From positions 32,054,582 to 32,118,581 of the forward strand of contig CM038704.1 of assembly GCA_021613375.1 (NCBI GenBank): DNA of 64,000 nucleotides. Reading direction: 5' to 3'. Position 1 is the stretch's first letter; each line of letters starts with the position of its first letter. The DNA comes from Megaleporinus macrocephalus (Eukaryota; Chordata; Actinopteri; Characiformes; Anostomidae). A program made the position numbers and the translations under genes. The notes below the pieces were generated by a model. That model did no database searches. It saw only the letters and a program-made list of their open reading frames with translations, and was not told the DNA's origin. Positions 13,619-27,898 of this stretch are shown one piece after another.

Positions 13619-15601
13619 TGTGGATGAAATACTGGTATTATAATGCAAATTAAAGAACGTATTAAAACACATTAGTGACATGTGGCAGGACAGTCTAATG
13701 ACTAATCGACTGCGCTGATAATAACTTTATGCAGCTTAAAGTGTGTCACAAAACCAGTGTGTAAATAGAACAAACACAAGTGTAAACAGTACAAAAATAG
13801 CAAAATAAATACATACAATTTTTGGAAATCACTGTTTAAAATGTTACAGCTTGTTCAGCACCGGCAGACTGTAGCATCTTACTTTCGAGGCTGTGAAGAT
13901 GTTGGCACTTTCTTATACCATTTTGTGGAATTCCTTAGTGAACCCAGATTACATCACTTATGTATTGAAGTGCATCATAAGATGTATATATCACCTAATG
14001 TAATTAACTCTGACAGCCCTATATTTTTGAATGTGGTAAATGATAAGTCTGCATTATTTTGATTATTTACATTCCTTGGATCAAGTGAATGCCCTGATAC
14101 ATTAAAGCTGCACTACATATATAAGGGATATAGAGATCTTGGAGCTTCTAATCCCTTTTCTGAGCAAATGTATCTTGTGAGTTGAAAGACTATTCAAAGA
14201 GAACTTAGTCAAAACTTGAACAGTCTTCTGAGGATGTGAGTGAATGATCTACTAATACCATCATATCTTTATCATAATAATGTTGAGATTTTAATCTAAA
14301 AAACCAAAAAGAAAACACTGCAAGTCCAACCAACACCTCTGACTTTTAAACCAAAACTTTAGGATTTACAGGGTGACTTGTTGCAGTGCACACACATCAT
14401 ATTTTAGCATGTTTTTTTTCTTCTCCTAACTCAGTAATGCTGCTTCTCTTAATTTGAATAAAAAAATCTCAGAACATCTGTGATTGGTTGGGATACAATA
14501 AAAATATCACTGGGTAGAGGGCTCATTTGTATATTGCTGTTATATGAAATTATTGCAAAAACAAATACTGTGATAAGTATATTGTACAGCTGTACTACAT
14601 AAGAGAGTAGTTTGAAGTTACATAATTAACTAATTCAGGCATGTGCTTAACAAATTTTGATTATTTTAATTGCATTGGTTCATTTGTCAAATACTGCAAC
14701 ACATTGATATGGATATAAATACATGAGTAACACCTCCTCCAGTTTGGTGGTGATAGGTTATCACTGTAACAAAAACTGTAACTCCACTTATGCAGTCTTC
14801 AGTAGATTTTCAAACTCCTTTTTGAGCACAATGCAAATCAAACAATCATTTAATCTCTGTAACACTGAAAACGGCAACCTGGACAGTAGCCTGAGTTTGA
14901 GGTGTACCATGTTAAAGCCTTGAGTACGTGTAGACTTAAAGTAAAGCCATGATCCAAAAAAGGTGACTAAAATACTGCAAAATAAATACTTGAACATTAA
15001 AAACAAAACAGAAAATAAAGCATTGTGGAAATAATAACACTAATAATAACAACACTAATAAAAAGACTTATAATAAAACAAAAACCCAACTATTTAAAAG
15101 GAATTTTTGAAAGACTGTAAATTGCTAGTCCAAAACTTGGAGGGGGACGGACTGTCTCTGTCATGATAGCCATTTAGAAACACACTGTACGACGAAATTG
15201 TAACTGGGAATACATTCAGCAGACAAATAGGGAGATATTTCACAAAGCAAGATAGCTGAATAATTTTACAGAATACTTTGAAAGATTTGAAACATAATCT
15301 GCCACACCTGTAGCATACAGTCATTTACATCAGACAATGTCTGTCAAACACTGTCACTTTCCCTGAATTTGGTAAAGAACAGAAAACCTGTTGACGTGAA
15401 ATTCTCTCATTCAAAGCTAATAAGCTTTTAATTTTAACTGTATTTCTGTATTTTAATTGTTGATAAAACTGTTGACTATGAGCTGCTTCAGCATGGGGGT
15501 TTCAGTTTTGACAATATTGCTATTTTCTGCACAAGCAAATCTGAAATATTGTCACTGGTAATGGACAGTATGCTACAGAGTCAGCAAACAGCAAAGAGTT
15601 T

Positions 15602-16209
15602 TTTATTAATCCTACAGTGAGGATTGTCTAGTAGGAATACTCTTCACCTCTTCTCCTACTGGAAAGCTTGATTTTGATTCATCTTTCTTAATTTATCTTG
15701 CTTTTGTTAAACAACCCCCAGGGCAGCACATTCTCCAGAGCTGCTGCAGGTTTGGCACAAACAAACTTTTCTTCTCTCTCACCATAATAAGTAAATGTCT
15801 CTGGCAACAGAAAAGTCATTATTCCATGGCAAATCACCTGAACAGAGCAGATTCTGACACACCTGTCCTGCCTTGAGTCACTTTACAACACACAGCAATA
15901 TCAAAGGTGCCATTTGAGCATTTCTATTGCAAAGGTTCATTGGACTGAACATTAGAAGAACCATTTTCTTTAAAACGTCCAATAAAAATATCTTACTCAG
16001 TAAGCTCAAAAAGCGTCTTAGATATTATAGTTCATCTTATTCGTTGGCTTTGAATAAGATCAGTGACAAGCAGAGTCGAAATGATTTGGACTCGAAATAA
16101 TCCATAAAAATAAGCGATCGAGCCAACTGCTTCATCGTCAACTCAGAAAGTGCAGGAGCAAGTCACCACCTCTGCTTTTTGTGATTTCTCTTGACTCTTT
16201 GTGACAGTT
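15602..16209 (-). other. Probable 3' UTR of st3gal3 with candidate polyadenylation signal
   Basis: Below the stop codon no coding continuation is seen. The first AATAAA on the gene strand that I found is at 15602-15607 (TTTATT on +), about 600 nt from the stop. The true cleavage site could be further downstream, as further A/T-rich hexamer variants occur. Confidence 0.4.
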
Positions 16210-16299
16210 TCATATCCCATTGGTCAAATCCTGAATGACCCCGGCCATCACCAGCTTGCGTAGAAAGTCCTTTTCTTTCGCTATATTGTGTGTCCATGA
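16210..16299 (-). CDS. st3gal3: st3gal3 terminal coding exon J (motif VS and stop, 90 nt)
   Basis: Encodes 29 residues from SWTHNIAKEKDFLRKLV to DLTNGI, then TGA. HNIAKE is sialylmotif VS (H-x4-E) with the likely catalytic-base His. The C-terminus matches the human length and its DLSSGI ending. Acceptor CTGCAG lies behind an intron tail rich in CTCTCT and poly-pyrimidine. Confidence 0.98.
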   Translation of the reverse strand, partial: SWTHNIAKEKDFLRKLVMAGVIQDLTNGI

Positions 16300-19200
16300 C
16301 TGCAGAGAGAGAGAGGGAGAAAGGAAACAAAAAAAACAAAGATAGACAAGAAAAAAGGAAAAAGGCATGAAAGAAAATAGGGTGACAGAAAAAAGAGGGG
16401 TATGTAGAGAAAAAGCAAAAATAAAGAAAGGAGGGCGAAAATGAAAGAAAAAATGAGAAAAAAAAGTGAACGAAAAAATGAAAGGAAGGTAAAGAAAAAA
16501 CAAATAAAAAAAATTGAAAAGAGGTAGAGAGAGACAGAGAAAAAGAGAGAAGTAAATACGTTTTACTCTAATAGTCTTTGTTGTCCTTTCAGGTTCTCAG
16601 GCTTTTGATCATGCACATTTTAAGGTCTGATGGACAATGGAGGACTGGACTGCCCACCTAAAGTAAACATGTTATTGGACCTGGAACACAATACAAGGAC
16701 TATTGTGCACAGAGCAGGCTTTTAACGCTGGACACGAGATAGAAAATTACATTATGGGACAAAGGCGTGTGGCGCTATCTACACTGTGGGAAAAGCTATT
16801 ACTAAATTACAGAAACTCAGGGGAATTCCTAAAGAATCAGGATACAGATCAACACAACTGCTTGAGGATGCACAATAAAGCTTGAGGAAGCTGCAATAAA
16901 TAATCGACAGTTATCATTCTGACAGCTCATCCACACAGTCATTCTGACAGACTGCAATACACTACAGGAAGTGCAGGGCTATGGGGTGTGGCAAGCTTTG
17001 AAATGGAGTGAATTTAAACTCTTGGAAACATGGCTCTGGAACACATTGTGGTCAATTTAAGGCTAAGCTAACATAAGTTAACATTAACTAGCATTTTATT
17101 TTGTTTAAAATAATTGCAGTTTAAGGGGTTTACTGTGGTCACATCACAGCATTGCTGTGGCACAAACTGCAGATGGAAGACAGGAAGTGGATTTGACATG
17201 TCATTGGAATCTTGTGACTGGAAGGTACCTATCAGCATGACACTACACAACACCAGACTGATCACACATGGCCTTGTAACATTAGCTGAAATTATATATC
17301 TTGCCTAAATATATATGTCAGGGGCTAGCTACTGAGACTTCTGACTGAACTGTTCATAGACAGCATATGCTTGAAATAAACGTTTACATTATCATCATGT
17401 GTAGCAAAGCTGTGTAGTTTTCCTGTACTGCAATTTGTTCCATTTTTTAATTATTATTATGTAAAAATTAAGTGTTAGGGAGTTGCAGTCTCCACTGTAT
17501 ATGAAAGTATGTCATGTATCTAATTTAATAAGTCATCAATTAAAAAAAAATCATTACTTCCCACTGTGTAGCAAATGTACACAGAATCTGAGTGAAGAAA
17601 AAAGAGAGAGTGCACAGTGTAGAGTGTGAACTGTAAAACGGTTACACACAGAGAAACAGCCAACAGATTTAGGACATGACTAAGCCTGGTCAGAATAGGC
17701 CAGGACGCACCGTTCAGACAGAAGTGAAGTTTTGGCCAAACAAATGTGATTTTACTTCACTTCAGCACTGAGTACAATTTCACTACATTTGGCTGTATCT
17801 TTATAGACATACACAACACACTTTCAGTGGATTTAGGGAGCAGGGCTTAACTAGGCAGGCCAAGTAGTCTCAAGGTAATAATGATTCATATGAAAGACAG
17901 GTTATCCCAGTTATTGTTAGTTTCCTCTCACATTTCCGTTGCTTGTCTGCACAACTACAGTCATATAGTTCTATTCAAACGTTTTTGTTTGCTTGCTTTT
18001 CAACAATAAAACTCCACTGAGAACATAACGACTTTCTCTCTCTCCCAGCCACTAGTGAAGCCCTCCATCTCATGTGTGGGATTGGGATAGTTTAATCTCC
18101 GTGCCTGTTACAGACAGACGACAGCTCTAACAGCTCCATGACAATAAGAGTCTCTCAATAATAGATGTGTAGAGGTTGGGGTAAGGGGCAACGGTGTCAT
18201 TGCAGACTGAAACTGGAGAGCAAAAGCAGTAAAGAGAAAGAGAATACGAGATTATTGCTTGCCTTCCTTGCTTCTGTTTTTAGAAGCTGAAACTTCTTTG
18301 CAGGGCTGTTTATTGGCTGGAACCTGATATGTATTATGATACAGGGCTTATACTTCAGTACATTATAAGAACGTGAGTAAGGTGATATTTTGTGATTTTT
18401 TAAATCTAATTTTGGGAAAATTATCACAAAAAAACAAACAAAAACCACAAACAAAACACCATATGCATAAGATTAGCGATGGGCCTATATGCTACTTGTT
18501 CATGTTGGAGAGAAAAAGTGTAATAGCTGAAGAGAGATTACAGAACTGATCTAGTGGCCAGGGGTTTAAATACAACACAAACCTCTGTCTGACATGAATC
18601 TTTGCACGTAAAGTCTAAATTTAAAACCTGCTAATATGTTTTTTAGAATTAATACAGTATCATAAAATGTAAGTCATTTTTAGACTGGCTTATTTCATTT
18701 TGCCTTTTGCCTGAGTCGTAACAACAAACAAATCAGTAAGCAGTTAACATATTTTAGCTAGCTGACTAAAATTAATATGACCAGCTGTTTACAACGGAAC
18801 TATCTTTCCATGTCACTACTGCCATCAGTATAAAATAAATGCCACTTCTAATCTACTAAATTTGTGGATTTATTGAATGTCTTGCATAAAAAATATACAA
18901 TTTATTTTATATATAAAATTGTTATTTTTTTATATTTAAATTGCTTCATCAACTGCAATCACATTGTGTTTTGTGCAGTTTGTGGGTTTCTGAGGCGGCT
19001 ATAGTGGCCAAATAGTAAGAATCCTACCTTGTGCCTGAATAAGTCTTATATTTATTTATTATATTTTATTATTATAATTCTTACTTCATTCAACATTTTT
19101 CCTTGTATCACTGCACATCACAAGATATTAGAAATGTACAGTATGTAGAATTTAGTTTAAAAAAAATAGATATATTTTCTTGGCTAGAATAAGATACAAA

Positions 19201-22200
19201 ATAGAATAAGAGAATACCACAACTTCTAAAATCAAATTCAAGACCTTAACATAGCCAAAATAAATAAATAAACAAATAACATTTTCTAAGCAGAATACAC
19301 ACCTAAATATGGCATAATAACAGCTTTTTTATTCAGACTGCATGGCTGCAAAAGTATGGCTTTATGCTTTGAAACTTCATGATACATTCTTCATGATGAC
19401 TGCATTTTTGCTTCTGGGATTGACTGTCATTAGTTTTGCAGTCATTAGCAAGGTGACCGCTGTCGGCTGGATAGTTTTGGTTGGTGATCTGTTGTATTAC
19501 TCTAACATACAAAATGACTTGAATTTTAGAATCATCTTAATTTTATTCTAAATAAGAAATAACCTTAATGTAATAAGAAACCATAAATTATAATACGGCA
19601 TGTGAAATAAATGCCTTACAAACGATTATTAAAAATACTGGTATTCCTATCTCTTCAGCTCATGCTTAGAAAGATTTACCACTTTATCTTGGTCAGGGCT
19701 GTAAAAGACTTGAGGACACCAAAAACAACATAATGCAGTTATATTCTAAGCTATAAGAAGGATAAACATTTTTCATGGAAGAATTTCTTCACAGCTATCA
19801 GTGTGTCAATGTCAGCTAACATCTAGAGAAGGATAAAATGAGGTATATGTGAAAATAACCACAAACATATTTTTATTAGCCAATGTTAGCTGGAAATGTT
19901 CAAACAGATTTCTAACATGAAATGCTTTGGCAAGTAAATACACGCACATACCGGCAGAGAGGTGATTCTCTTATGGCCCTAGTGTCACAGTGAATTTCTT
20001 CTGGCTCTAGTGAATAAACCTCCAATCACCACAGAGCACTTTTTCTCAAATGCAGACTTTAGAATAGAAAAAATCAGCTGGAAACAGCACCATCTGACTT
20101 TAAACATTTTGTGGTCAAACGTTGACACTAAGGTACTTTGTGTGTTTTATTTTATCGCTTCCTTCCTCCCTCCTAACTGCACACATGCACAGCTTTCCTC
20201 TGCTCACTGTCAGCTGAGAGGCTATTAAAACTGAGACAAGGTTGTTTCTGCTTTTATCAAACATGGGCTTAACCTAGACTTAAGAATCTATTCTATATAG
20301 AGCCTTTATTATGGAGTATCAGCCGATACATTTATTTTTTCTTTTTTTCCACAGTACTGCACCTTCAGGGGCACCACAGAGCCTATCACACTGCTATGAA
20401 CGGTGCTAGGGCCAATAACTCTCTACAGGTCCTATTTTTCACGGCCTGCAACTTATTAAAGCCGGATAGCATACTGCATGAATGCTTTTTGTTAAGTTCC
20501 TGTTATTTCATATATCAGACAGAGAGAGCGAGCGAGAGAAAGAGAGATGTTCAGCGAGCGAAGCAGGCAGAAGACAGATGGATGGAAACAGGCTTGCGTG
20601 TCAGTGAAGGAAACACACTCCTGAGCTGTCATCTCCACAGACTGATTTATAGTGTGTATTTAAGCAGTATATCCAATGACCTGTCAGACACTTCATACAC
20701 CCCAACGACACTCACAGTCAGGGCAGGTCACCTGTCTTAACTTCACTACACTGCACATATGAAGACTTTTGTGATAATTAAACAGTAATTACTTTGCTAT
20801 TCTATCTGCATAAACTCTCCTGACGCTGCGTAAACTGCCCTAACCAAACACAGAGGGTGTCCCCAGAGTGGAATGCTAACAGCAGTGTCCCGACTTTAGA
20901 GCAGGAGAACATTGTGGTAACTCATGGCCTGCCTCAGTCACAAGATCTGGTGTGTAATCTGTGTGTGAACATGACTCATCAGGCTGGGATTCCCTAAACC
21001 AAACCAAAGACACTCCACAATGACTCATGTGAACTGAATCATATGAAATGATTTATGAGTACGGCTTGAACTTATTTTATTTGAGCCCTCCTCACAATTG
21101 TACTTTCCGCTTGCCTGTAATGCTATAAGCTTGATGTTGCCTAGTTTCAGATCATGTGAGTATGACACTAAAAACATGGATGCCTTAGAGAAGACAAAGA
21201 CTGTGGGATTCATATCTCTGATTTCCTGAAGGCTAGAAACGCCACCAATGCAATGCTAGCAATGCGGCCACGTTGGAATGAGCATCTCACACTCGACTAA
21301 CTGGTGGAGTTTGGCCTTATTCTAACAATTCATTGTTTATCTACAGTTCTTCGAAAATCATTTGTAAGGAACTCACACACAAGTACAAGAACGCTCAAAC
21401 TGAGTATCTGTTGTAATTTAGGGGTAAAACCAATTCATCAATTAATGAGGTGTTTATTAAGTTACTAACTGAATCTGATAAATCTGGTTCACTCAGCCAG
21501 GAGAGGCACACACAGAAGAGAAAGAGAGGAGTGTGTGTATGTGCGTGTTACCTCTTTGATGGCGGACATCCTGAGCTTCTCGTAGTAATGTAGTGGAGCA
21601 TGGGGCGTGCTCATATCATAGCCAAAACCTGCCACTGCAACTTCATCACAGTTATGCAGAGCCATTGTAATCGCCACCGTCCCCAGTGTCGGAATATTCT
21701 GGAAACACACACAGACACACCAAAAACTTTCATGCATCCTACACCCTAGAGTTGATTATACATGCAGTCACACAACCTGGTCATAATACATATTTTGATG
21801 ATTTCCAGCAGATCTTTTTAACAAGAAATATTCAATAAATGTAATTCAATTTTCACGTGAATTACTTTTGACAGGTTCAGATCACTTTTGACTTGCAGAC
21901 ATACAAAATACCTTAACACATTGGGGAAAAATATAAAATGTATATTTTGCTCCCTGCACCCAGCAACAGATCAAACTAATCTGCTAATTAACAAGAACTC
22001 TGAGTTGAAGTACTTGTGTTTTGGCAGAAAAACAAAAACACATGCAGGGCAGGGGATTTATCAGGACTAGGGTTGGGAAAAACAACAAAACGTAGGGTCA
22101 CCCAAATGTATGTGTATGCAAAAGCTCAGCTTTCTGCCTCAGTGCCACGGCTATAGTGTCGCTCTGTGGCATTTCAACACCGAGCTATATATGCTATATA

Positions 22201-23196
22201 GCTTTACATTCTAACAGTGAAATTACTAATAAATTTGATGAAATATTCTTTAAAAAACACAACAACAACAGTGGGCAAAAATGTAGTGTGGTAGGCAGCG
22301 AAAAAGTTAACTTTGCTGGCTTAAAATCTGATTGAGATTGTAACAGATACAAAAATACACTTTACATTTTTACTACCTCTGAGGAATTGTTGATGTTATT
22401 TATTTAATTAGTTATCGAAGCTGTAACAGGTACACACGACTGGGTATGTTATCTTACCCCTCGTCCCATGAGTCCGTTATTATGCGGCAGGCCGATGAAT
22501 CTAAATGCGGCTTCCTGGATAAAGTACGGATTCAAAATTCGCATGTCTTCTGGCTCCCTGGGCACAACCCTTGCCACAGACTTCCAGAAGCCCTCCGTTC
22601 CGCGCTGAGAGAGAGAAAAATAAAAATAAATAGATTCATGAATAAAAAAAAAAACAAAACTAATAATAATTGTAATAGAAAATGAATGCATACGGCTTTT
22701 GAGATACGCACGCACGCACACACACACACACTCACATTTTCTGCATACAACTTTCAGCTGTCAGTTCCAAAAAATGGGAGGCATGACTAATGTCAGGACA
22801 CTAAAGCTTACTTAACAGCAAGTGAAACATAAAACTAGGTGGAAAAGGTACACCTGGAGTTAGAGTTACCATACAGTCAAACATCTGATGGCTTGAAATA
22901 AATATTACAGAAACTAAAGCAATATTAACAGGAATAAAGTCACTCTTTTTGAGTGCATAAGTAAACTTGCTGATTAGGAAAAAATACTTTAATAACATGA
23001 AAACAAGAAATGAAAGGACATGGCACCAATGATTAGTATATATATTTCTAAGAATGGTACATTGAAAACTTTTTGAAAATTTCTGAGTGCCCCTCGCTCA
23101 CACTCTGGCTGTAATGGTTATCATCCCATGATTGGGTTTGGGTGACAGAGACACCGAACAGCCTCTGACGTCAACGTCAACGTCAACGTCAACGTC

Positions 23197-23261
<65 letters not shown>

Positions 23262-24193
23262 CTGTGTAAACACACCACCCCAAACTGCCTTTGATTTCCA
23301 GAATAAAGGAAATGCTGAGGAAAAATCCATTAAGATTTTCTAGCAAACTCAATTTAAACATAATAATGATAAAAAAAAAATATCATTGACAGTATATGAA
23401 ATATTAACACATCCGTACATAAAAAATCCTAACATATTTCACCAGTTGTCTCAACAGCTCAACAGGTAAATGCAAACACAAAACTATTTATTCTTTTTGA
23501 ATGGACACTTTTTTTAAATACATTTTTGACAGTTGTTGTACAGCTGGTCTGCATGGGGGTAGAAGGTCTCAAAATCTAAATCTAATGAGCCCTAAATGCT
23601 TAATACTTTGTTAAACAAAACTGGTATGTTGGTCAGTTTTAGAAAAGAGGTTTAAAACACAAAGCTAATTGCACAGTGCAACTGTTTCTTGCCTGAAATG
23701 TCATTATGTTATATTATATATATTAAAGCAAAGATCGCATTTTCTTATCCTGCAACGCTATTGCTCTGGACATGTAAGGTGTTGTTTTGACACAGCGGAG
23801 TGAACAATGTTCCTCCTGGGACAAGGTGCAAACACTTTGAAACATATGGCCTGCGCAAGCCCCTGGATTGGTTTTGTGGGAAAGTCTGAGTGAAACCAAA
23901 AGAGACATTGGCCTACCATGTTGAGCCACACCCATAACCTGTTTCTCTGGTTACAAGGTGAGGGCACACAAACTATGCAAGAACTATATAGGGAACCACA
24001 TCTGAAACTACAAAACAAATGTCCATGGTCTTGTGCCACAGTTACAGAAAATAGAACCATTATACCCCACACTGCCAATCTCAATCTGTTGCTAGTGCAG
24101 CACATTAAATTATCATCATCTTTGCGTTCCTCTCTTTACCCCCCCTCTTGTTTTAATATCACTATATATATACATATATATATACATATATAT

Positions 24194-24224
<31 letters not shown>

Positions 24225-24228
24225 CATA

Positions 24229-24312
<84 letters not shown>

Positions 24313-27300
24313 CTTCACTTTGAATGGTGGAAGCAGCATCGGCAGAACAAACAGAATAACTTCAATCTATAAACATGGCCACACGAAGCCTGTGAACATT
24401 TAAAAAGCATTCACAGTTATTTTCTTTGCATCAAGAATAAAAATTCCTTTCAACATGTCCTCTTAATCTGTTTGTTGACAATTTGCTGCAGCCCAACAAC
24501 TGATACAATATTACACACTTAAAAGTACAATATATACTCCTGTTGATGGGGGGTTGGGGACAGGGGGATTGACCATTCCGGAAGCAGGTGAAAAAGCATC
24601 TAAAGTGGCAACTCCCAAAAGCATCTGTACTGAAAAAGTAACTAAACAATACTAACAACTACTTTGTTTAAAGGGTAATCGAGGATGTGTGGGTGGCCAA
24701 AGAGATGGAGAGACAGTGGAAGAGGCTGAGAAAGGAGAGGGTCAAGCACACAGGTAACGGTTTGTGGATGGAAAATGTGACGGTGCTGAAGTGGATGAAA
24801 ACAATACCTGCAGCAGCGTGGTGCAGAGGGCAGGAGAGAGGGGCCTTTAAAACAGCTGATGAAAAACAAGAAGGGCAAACAAAGCCGCAGAGCGAAGGAG
24901 CCCTTGTATCAATATCCCAAGGCCATTAAAGTAATCAGAAGTGCATTCCACAGTCAAAAAGAGTTCATAGGATACCTGCACCTGAGCGATTTTAAGTAGC
25001 CACAACATCCCAGTGCAAATCTTTGGATGTAAATAAATTTTATACATTGCTTAAACATGCAAAATAATAAACAACAAGAGAATAACTGTGTCATCATCTT
25101 GGTATGGTTTCCCGTGCTTGGTGTCACCGCTTTTTTACTGAAGCTACACGGCTAATAGTCCACAAATTAATAACTGTATGTCTAAACCATCACACACTTT
25201 CCTCAAATCACATGACACAGCAGTATGACAGTATTTTATCAATATTGTAATCTTTTACATGATAAACAATATGCATTATGAGCATCATCAATTAATATCA
25301 TCAGTACCTAAATACTGACCAACTGCATGTTTTAGTATGAGATGATACATCTGATTTATGTGAGATTCTGAATAAAATTGTTACATTCAAAGCTGTTTTT
25401 AAAAAATTACAGTGTAACAGATAGAAAGTAGTGTAACATATAAAAAGTAAAAAGTTGTATTAAGTTGTATTAATTTACATACAAACATCCAGTTACATAA
25501 ATACAATTAACAAGACAGACTGTTAATCGCAATTATTTATATGACAGTCGTCAGCTACAATTTCATAATCATGACAGCTGTTACTATTGTTGTTTTTTTT
25601 AACTTAGCAGTTTTTAAACAAGAAATATTAGATCAGTACTCAAGATTGCAATATCAGTATTGTTATTGATTGGTATTGAGTGTAACAGGGTCGTCTCTTG
25701 GGGTTCTTTTAAAACGGCAGGCACTGCGTGGGTGGTACTCTGCCCGAAGCAGCGGACGGCTGGTCTGATGTATTCCAGAGTAAGATATTCAACACCAGCT
25801 TATGGCCAAGAGAAGAAAAAGAAGAAAGTAGTAGAGCACTGTAGAGCAAAAGCATGTCAGCCTTTAGGCCATAGAGCACTCAGGGCGCATAAATGACACT
25901 CTTTCTGAACCATCTTACAATGATCTTAGGCCCTCAGAGGTTCAGAGAAATCCACACCCACACACAGACACCCCATCTTGCTCCATTCAGAAAGTTATCC
26001 TCATAGCCCCTTGGCTCTGAATCTGTCCACCAACATCCCTTCCTTTTAGCTGAAAGAAATTCTTGCCTCAACACATTTTTGTGTAATGGCGCTGCCCTCT
26101 GATCCTTACGCCTGATGAAGGCTCGGTTTTTTCCGCTTTCTGAAGGAGTTAAGAGAGTGATTATCACAATGTGACAATGGCGGCTCTCAGTGAGTGCAGC
26201 AGTGTGGAGGTGAAAGCCCGGGAGTTTATCTCAGCCCGCAATCAGCGTTCACCCCGCACACACACTCGCTCATTCATAAGCAGTGACAATCCTCACAGTA
26301 AGTGTGATAGGAAGGAGGGATGACCCTCGCCTCCTGTCTGAGTCACCAGACGATGATGCACTGCAGTAATACTTATATTTACTGCTACATTTTAATAAAA
26401 AAATATTGTGCCGTCAAGCATTTAATGTCATTATTCAATATTTTGTTATATTTTGTTATAGCTATATGAGTAGGCAAAACATGTTTAATCAGAATGTATT
26501 TACTTTACGTACTAATTTTTTCAAATTCAGCAAGATTATTTACAGCCAGATTTTTTTTTTGTTGTTTTCAATCAGGAATTATGAATGGAGCTTTCCATTT
26601 AAAAGCTGTACTTAATGAGGGAGCTACTGTTGCACAAATTTTAAATATTTCATACTTTTAACAAATTAACTTTAACATCTTAAAAATAAAACCGATATAA
26701 TGATTTGATCGTTTTTGTGCCAAAACAATTTCTAAAAGCTAATAAATTTACAGTGATCCATGTCTAAAAGAACACAAGATGAACAGGTAGGACAGCAGGA
26801 GGAGGATTCCCCTTGCAGCTTGTCCTGATAACAATGAGGCTTGAAGTAAGCGAACACCCCAACATTACAACTGCAACAAAACCTTCAGAGTCAAAGCATT
26901 GCTTCAACATTACCAATGCCAAGCTTCGGCTAGATGGTTATAAAGCTTTCAGCATTCTCAACACCAATCTTATAAAAAAAAAAAAAATAAAAAATAAATA
27001 AATAAATAAATAATATACTATTATTAACCTTAACCTAAGTATATCTGCATGGCAGTGTTCAGCCTTTAGCTAACATTATATGGGCATATAACCCCCAGGT
27101 CCATCATTAAACATGCCATTTCTACTGGCTAAAAAAATGATTTGTTTTAAACAGTAATAAACTTCGAATTTCAGGAGGAAGACAAATCTTCTTCATACTA
27201 AATAAGGAAACCAGAAAAATAGTCGGGAACTACACAACATAATGACGGTGGCAAACCACTGAAGACTTTTTATTCAAGTTGCTACAAAAATTGTGGATGT

Positions 27301-27867
27301 GACGTCAGGTCATACCAGATTATACTTCCAGATGACAAAAAACACATGTCCATAGTGGACTAATCTCCATTATGATATTATAAAATCTGTTCTAATAAAA
27401 GTAACCTGTTACTGATAAGTATGTTTATGCTACATAGACTTGGGTCCATCCCCTTTGCCCTTGGAGTCTCTTCCAGAAACATTTCCCTTTGCATTGTGTT
27501 TTTCTGACATTCTAGGGCATCTACTAGTTTGCAGTACATTTTATTACTTTGCAGCACTTACACTGTTGTTTTGATATATTTAGCAAATATCTTGGGGATT
27601 AAACCACAAGTTCAGTTGCCTTGGCCCCAATACTTGCAGTCAATTCATTCATGACCTGCATGACTGAAAACCTTCACAGAAATCCTCAAGATGTCTTATA
27701 CAAGCTTATCGCAATTTACTCGCTGCCGTTCCACAAAGTTAAGAACACACTGAGCACACTGATGGAGAAATTGAAATATTTGAAATTTCATGCCACTCAA
27801 CTTATCGTCCTTGGTGCTTGTGCCCACCTGTTTATGTTACTGTAAGTGTGTTTGAAGCTGATTTCAA

Positions 27868-27898
<31 letters not shown>

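Larger units (their letters stand above)
1..15600. other. Downstream intergenic region, no supported protein-coding gene
   Basis: AT-rich DNA with stop codons in all frames and no ORF beyond about 100 codons. Contains an (AT)n tract, four Tc1-type remnants, two copies of a diverged local repeat, a dispersed low-copy repeat and one GC-richer block, each listed separately. I saw no exon-like segments with family similarity, tRNA or rRNA here. Confidence 0.6.

Noticed and set aside
16300..16503. Phe/Ser-rich N-terminal extension of the terminal exon frame
   Set aside because: Translation of the intron polypyrimidine tract upstream of the CTGCAG acceptor; the exon begins at SWTHNI.
23098..23361. 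Open frame with Val-Asp and Cys-Val runs on the minus strand
   Set aside because: Entirely produced by the (ACGTCA)n and (CA)n simple repeats.
23918..24403. Longest open frame in the window (161 codons, plus strand)
   Set aside because: Its middle is the (TA)n/(CA)n microsatellite and its ends have no family similarity; stop-poor simple repeats explain the length.
24687..24929. 80-codon Lys/Arg/Glu-rich plus-strand ORF
   Set aside because: Purine-rich composition explains it; no domain seen.
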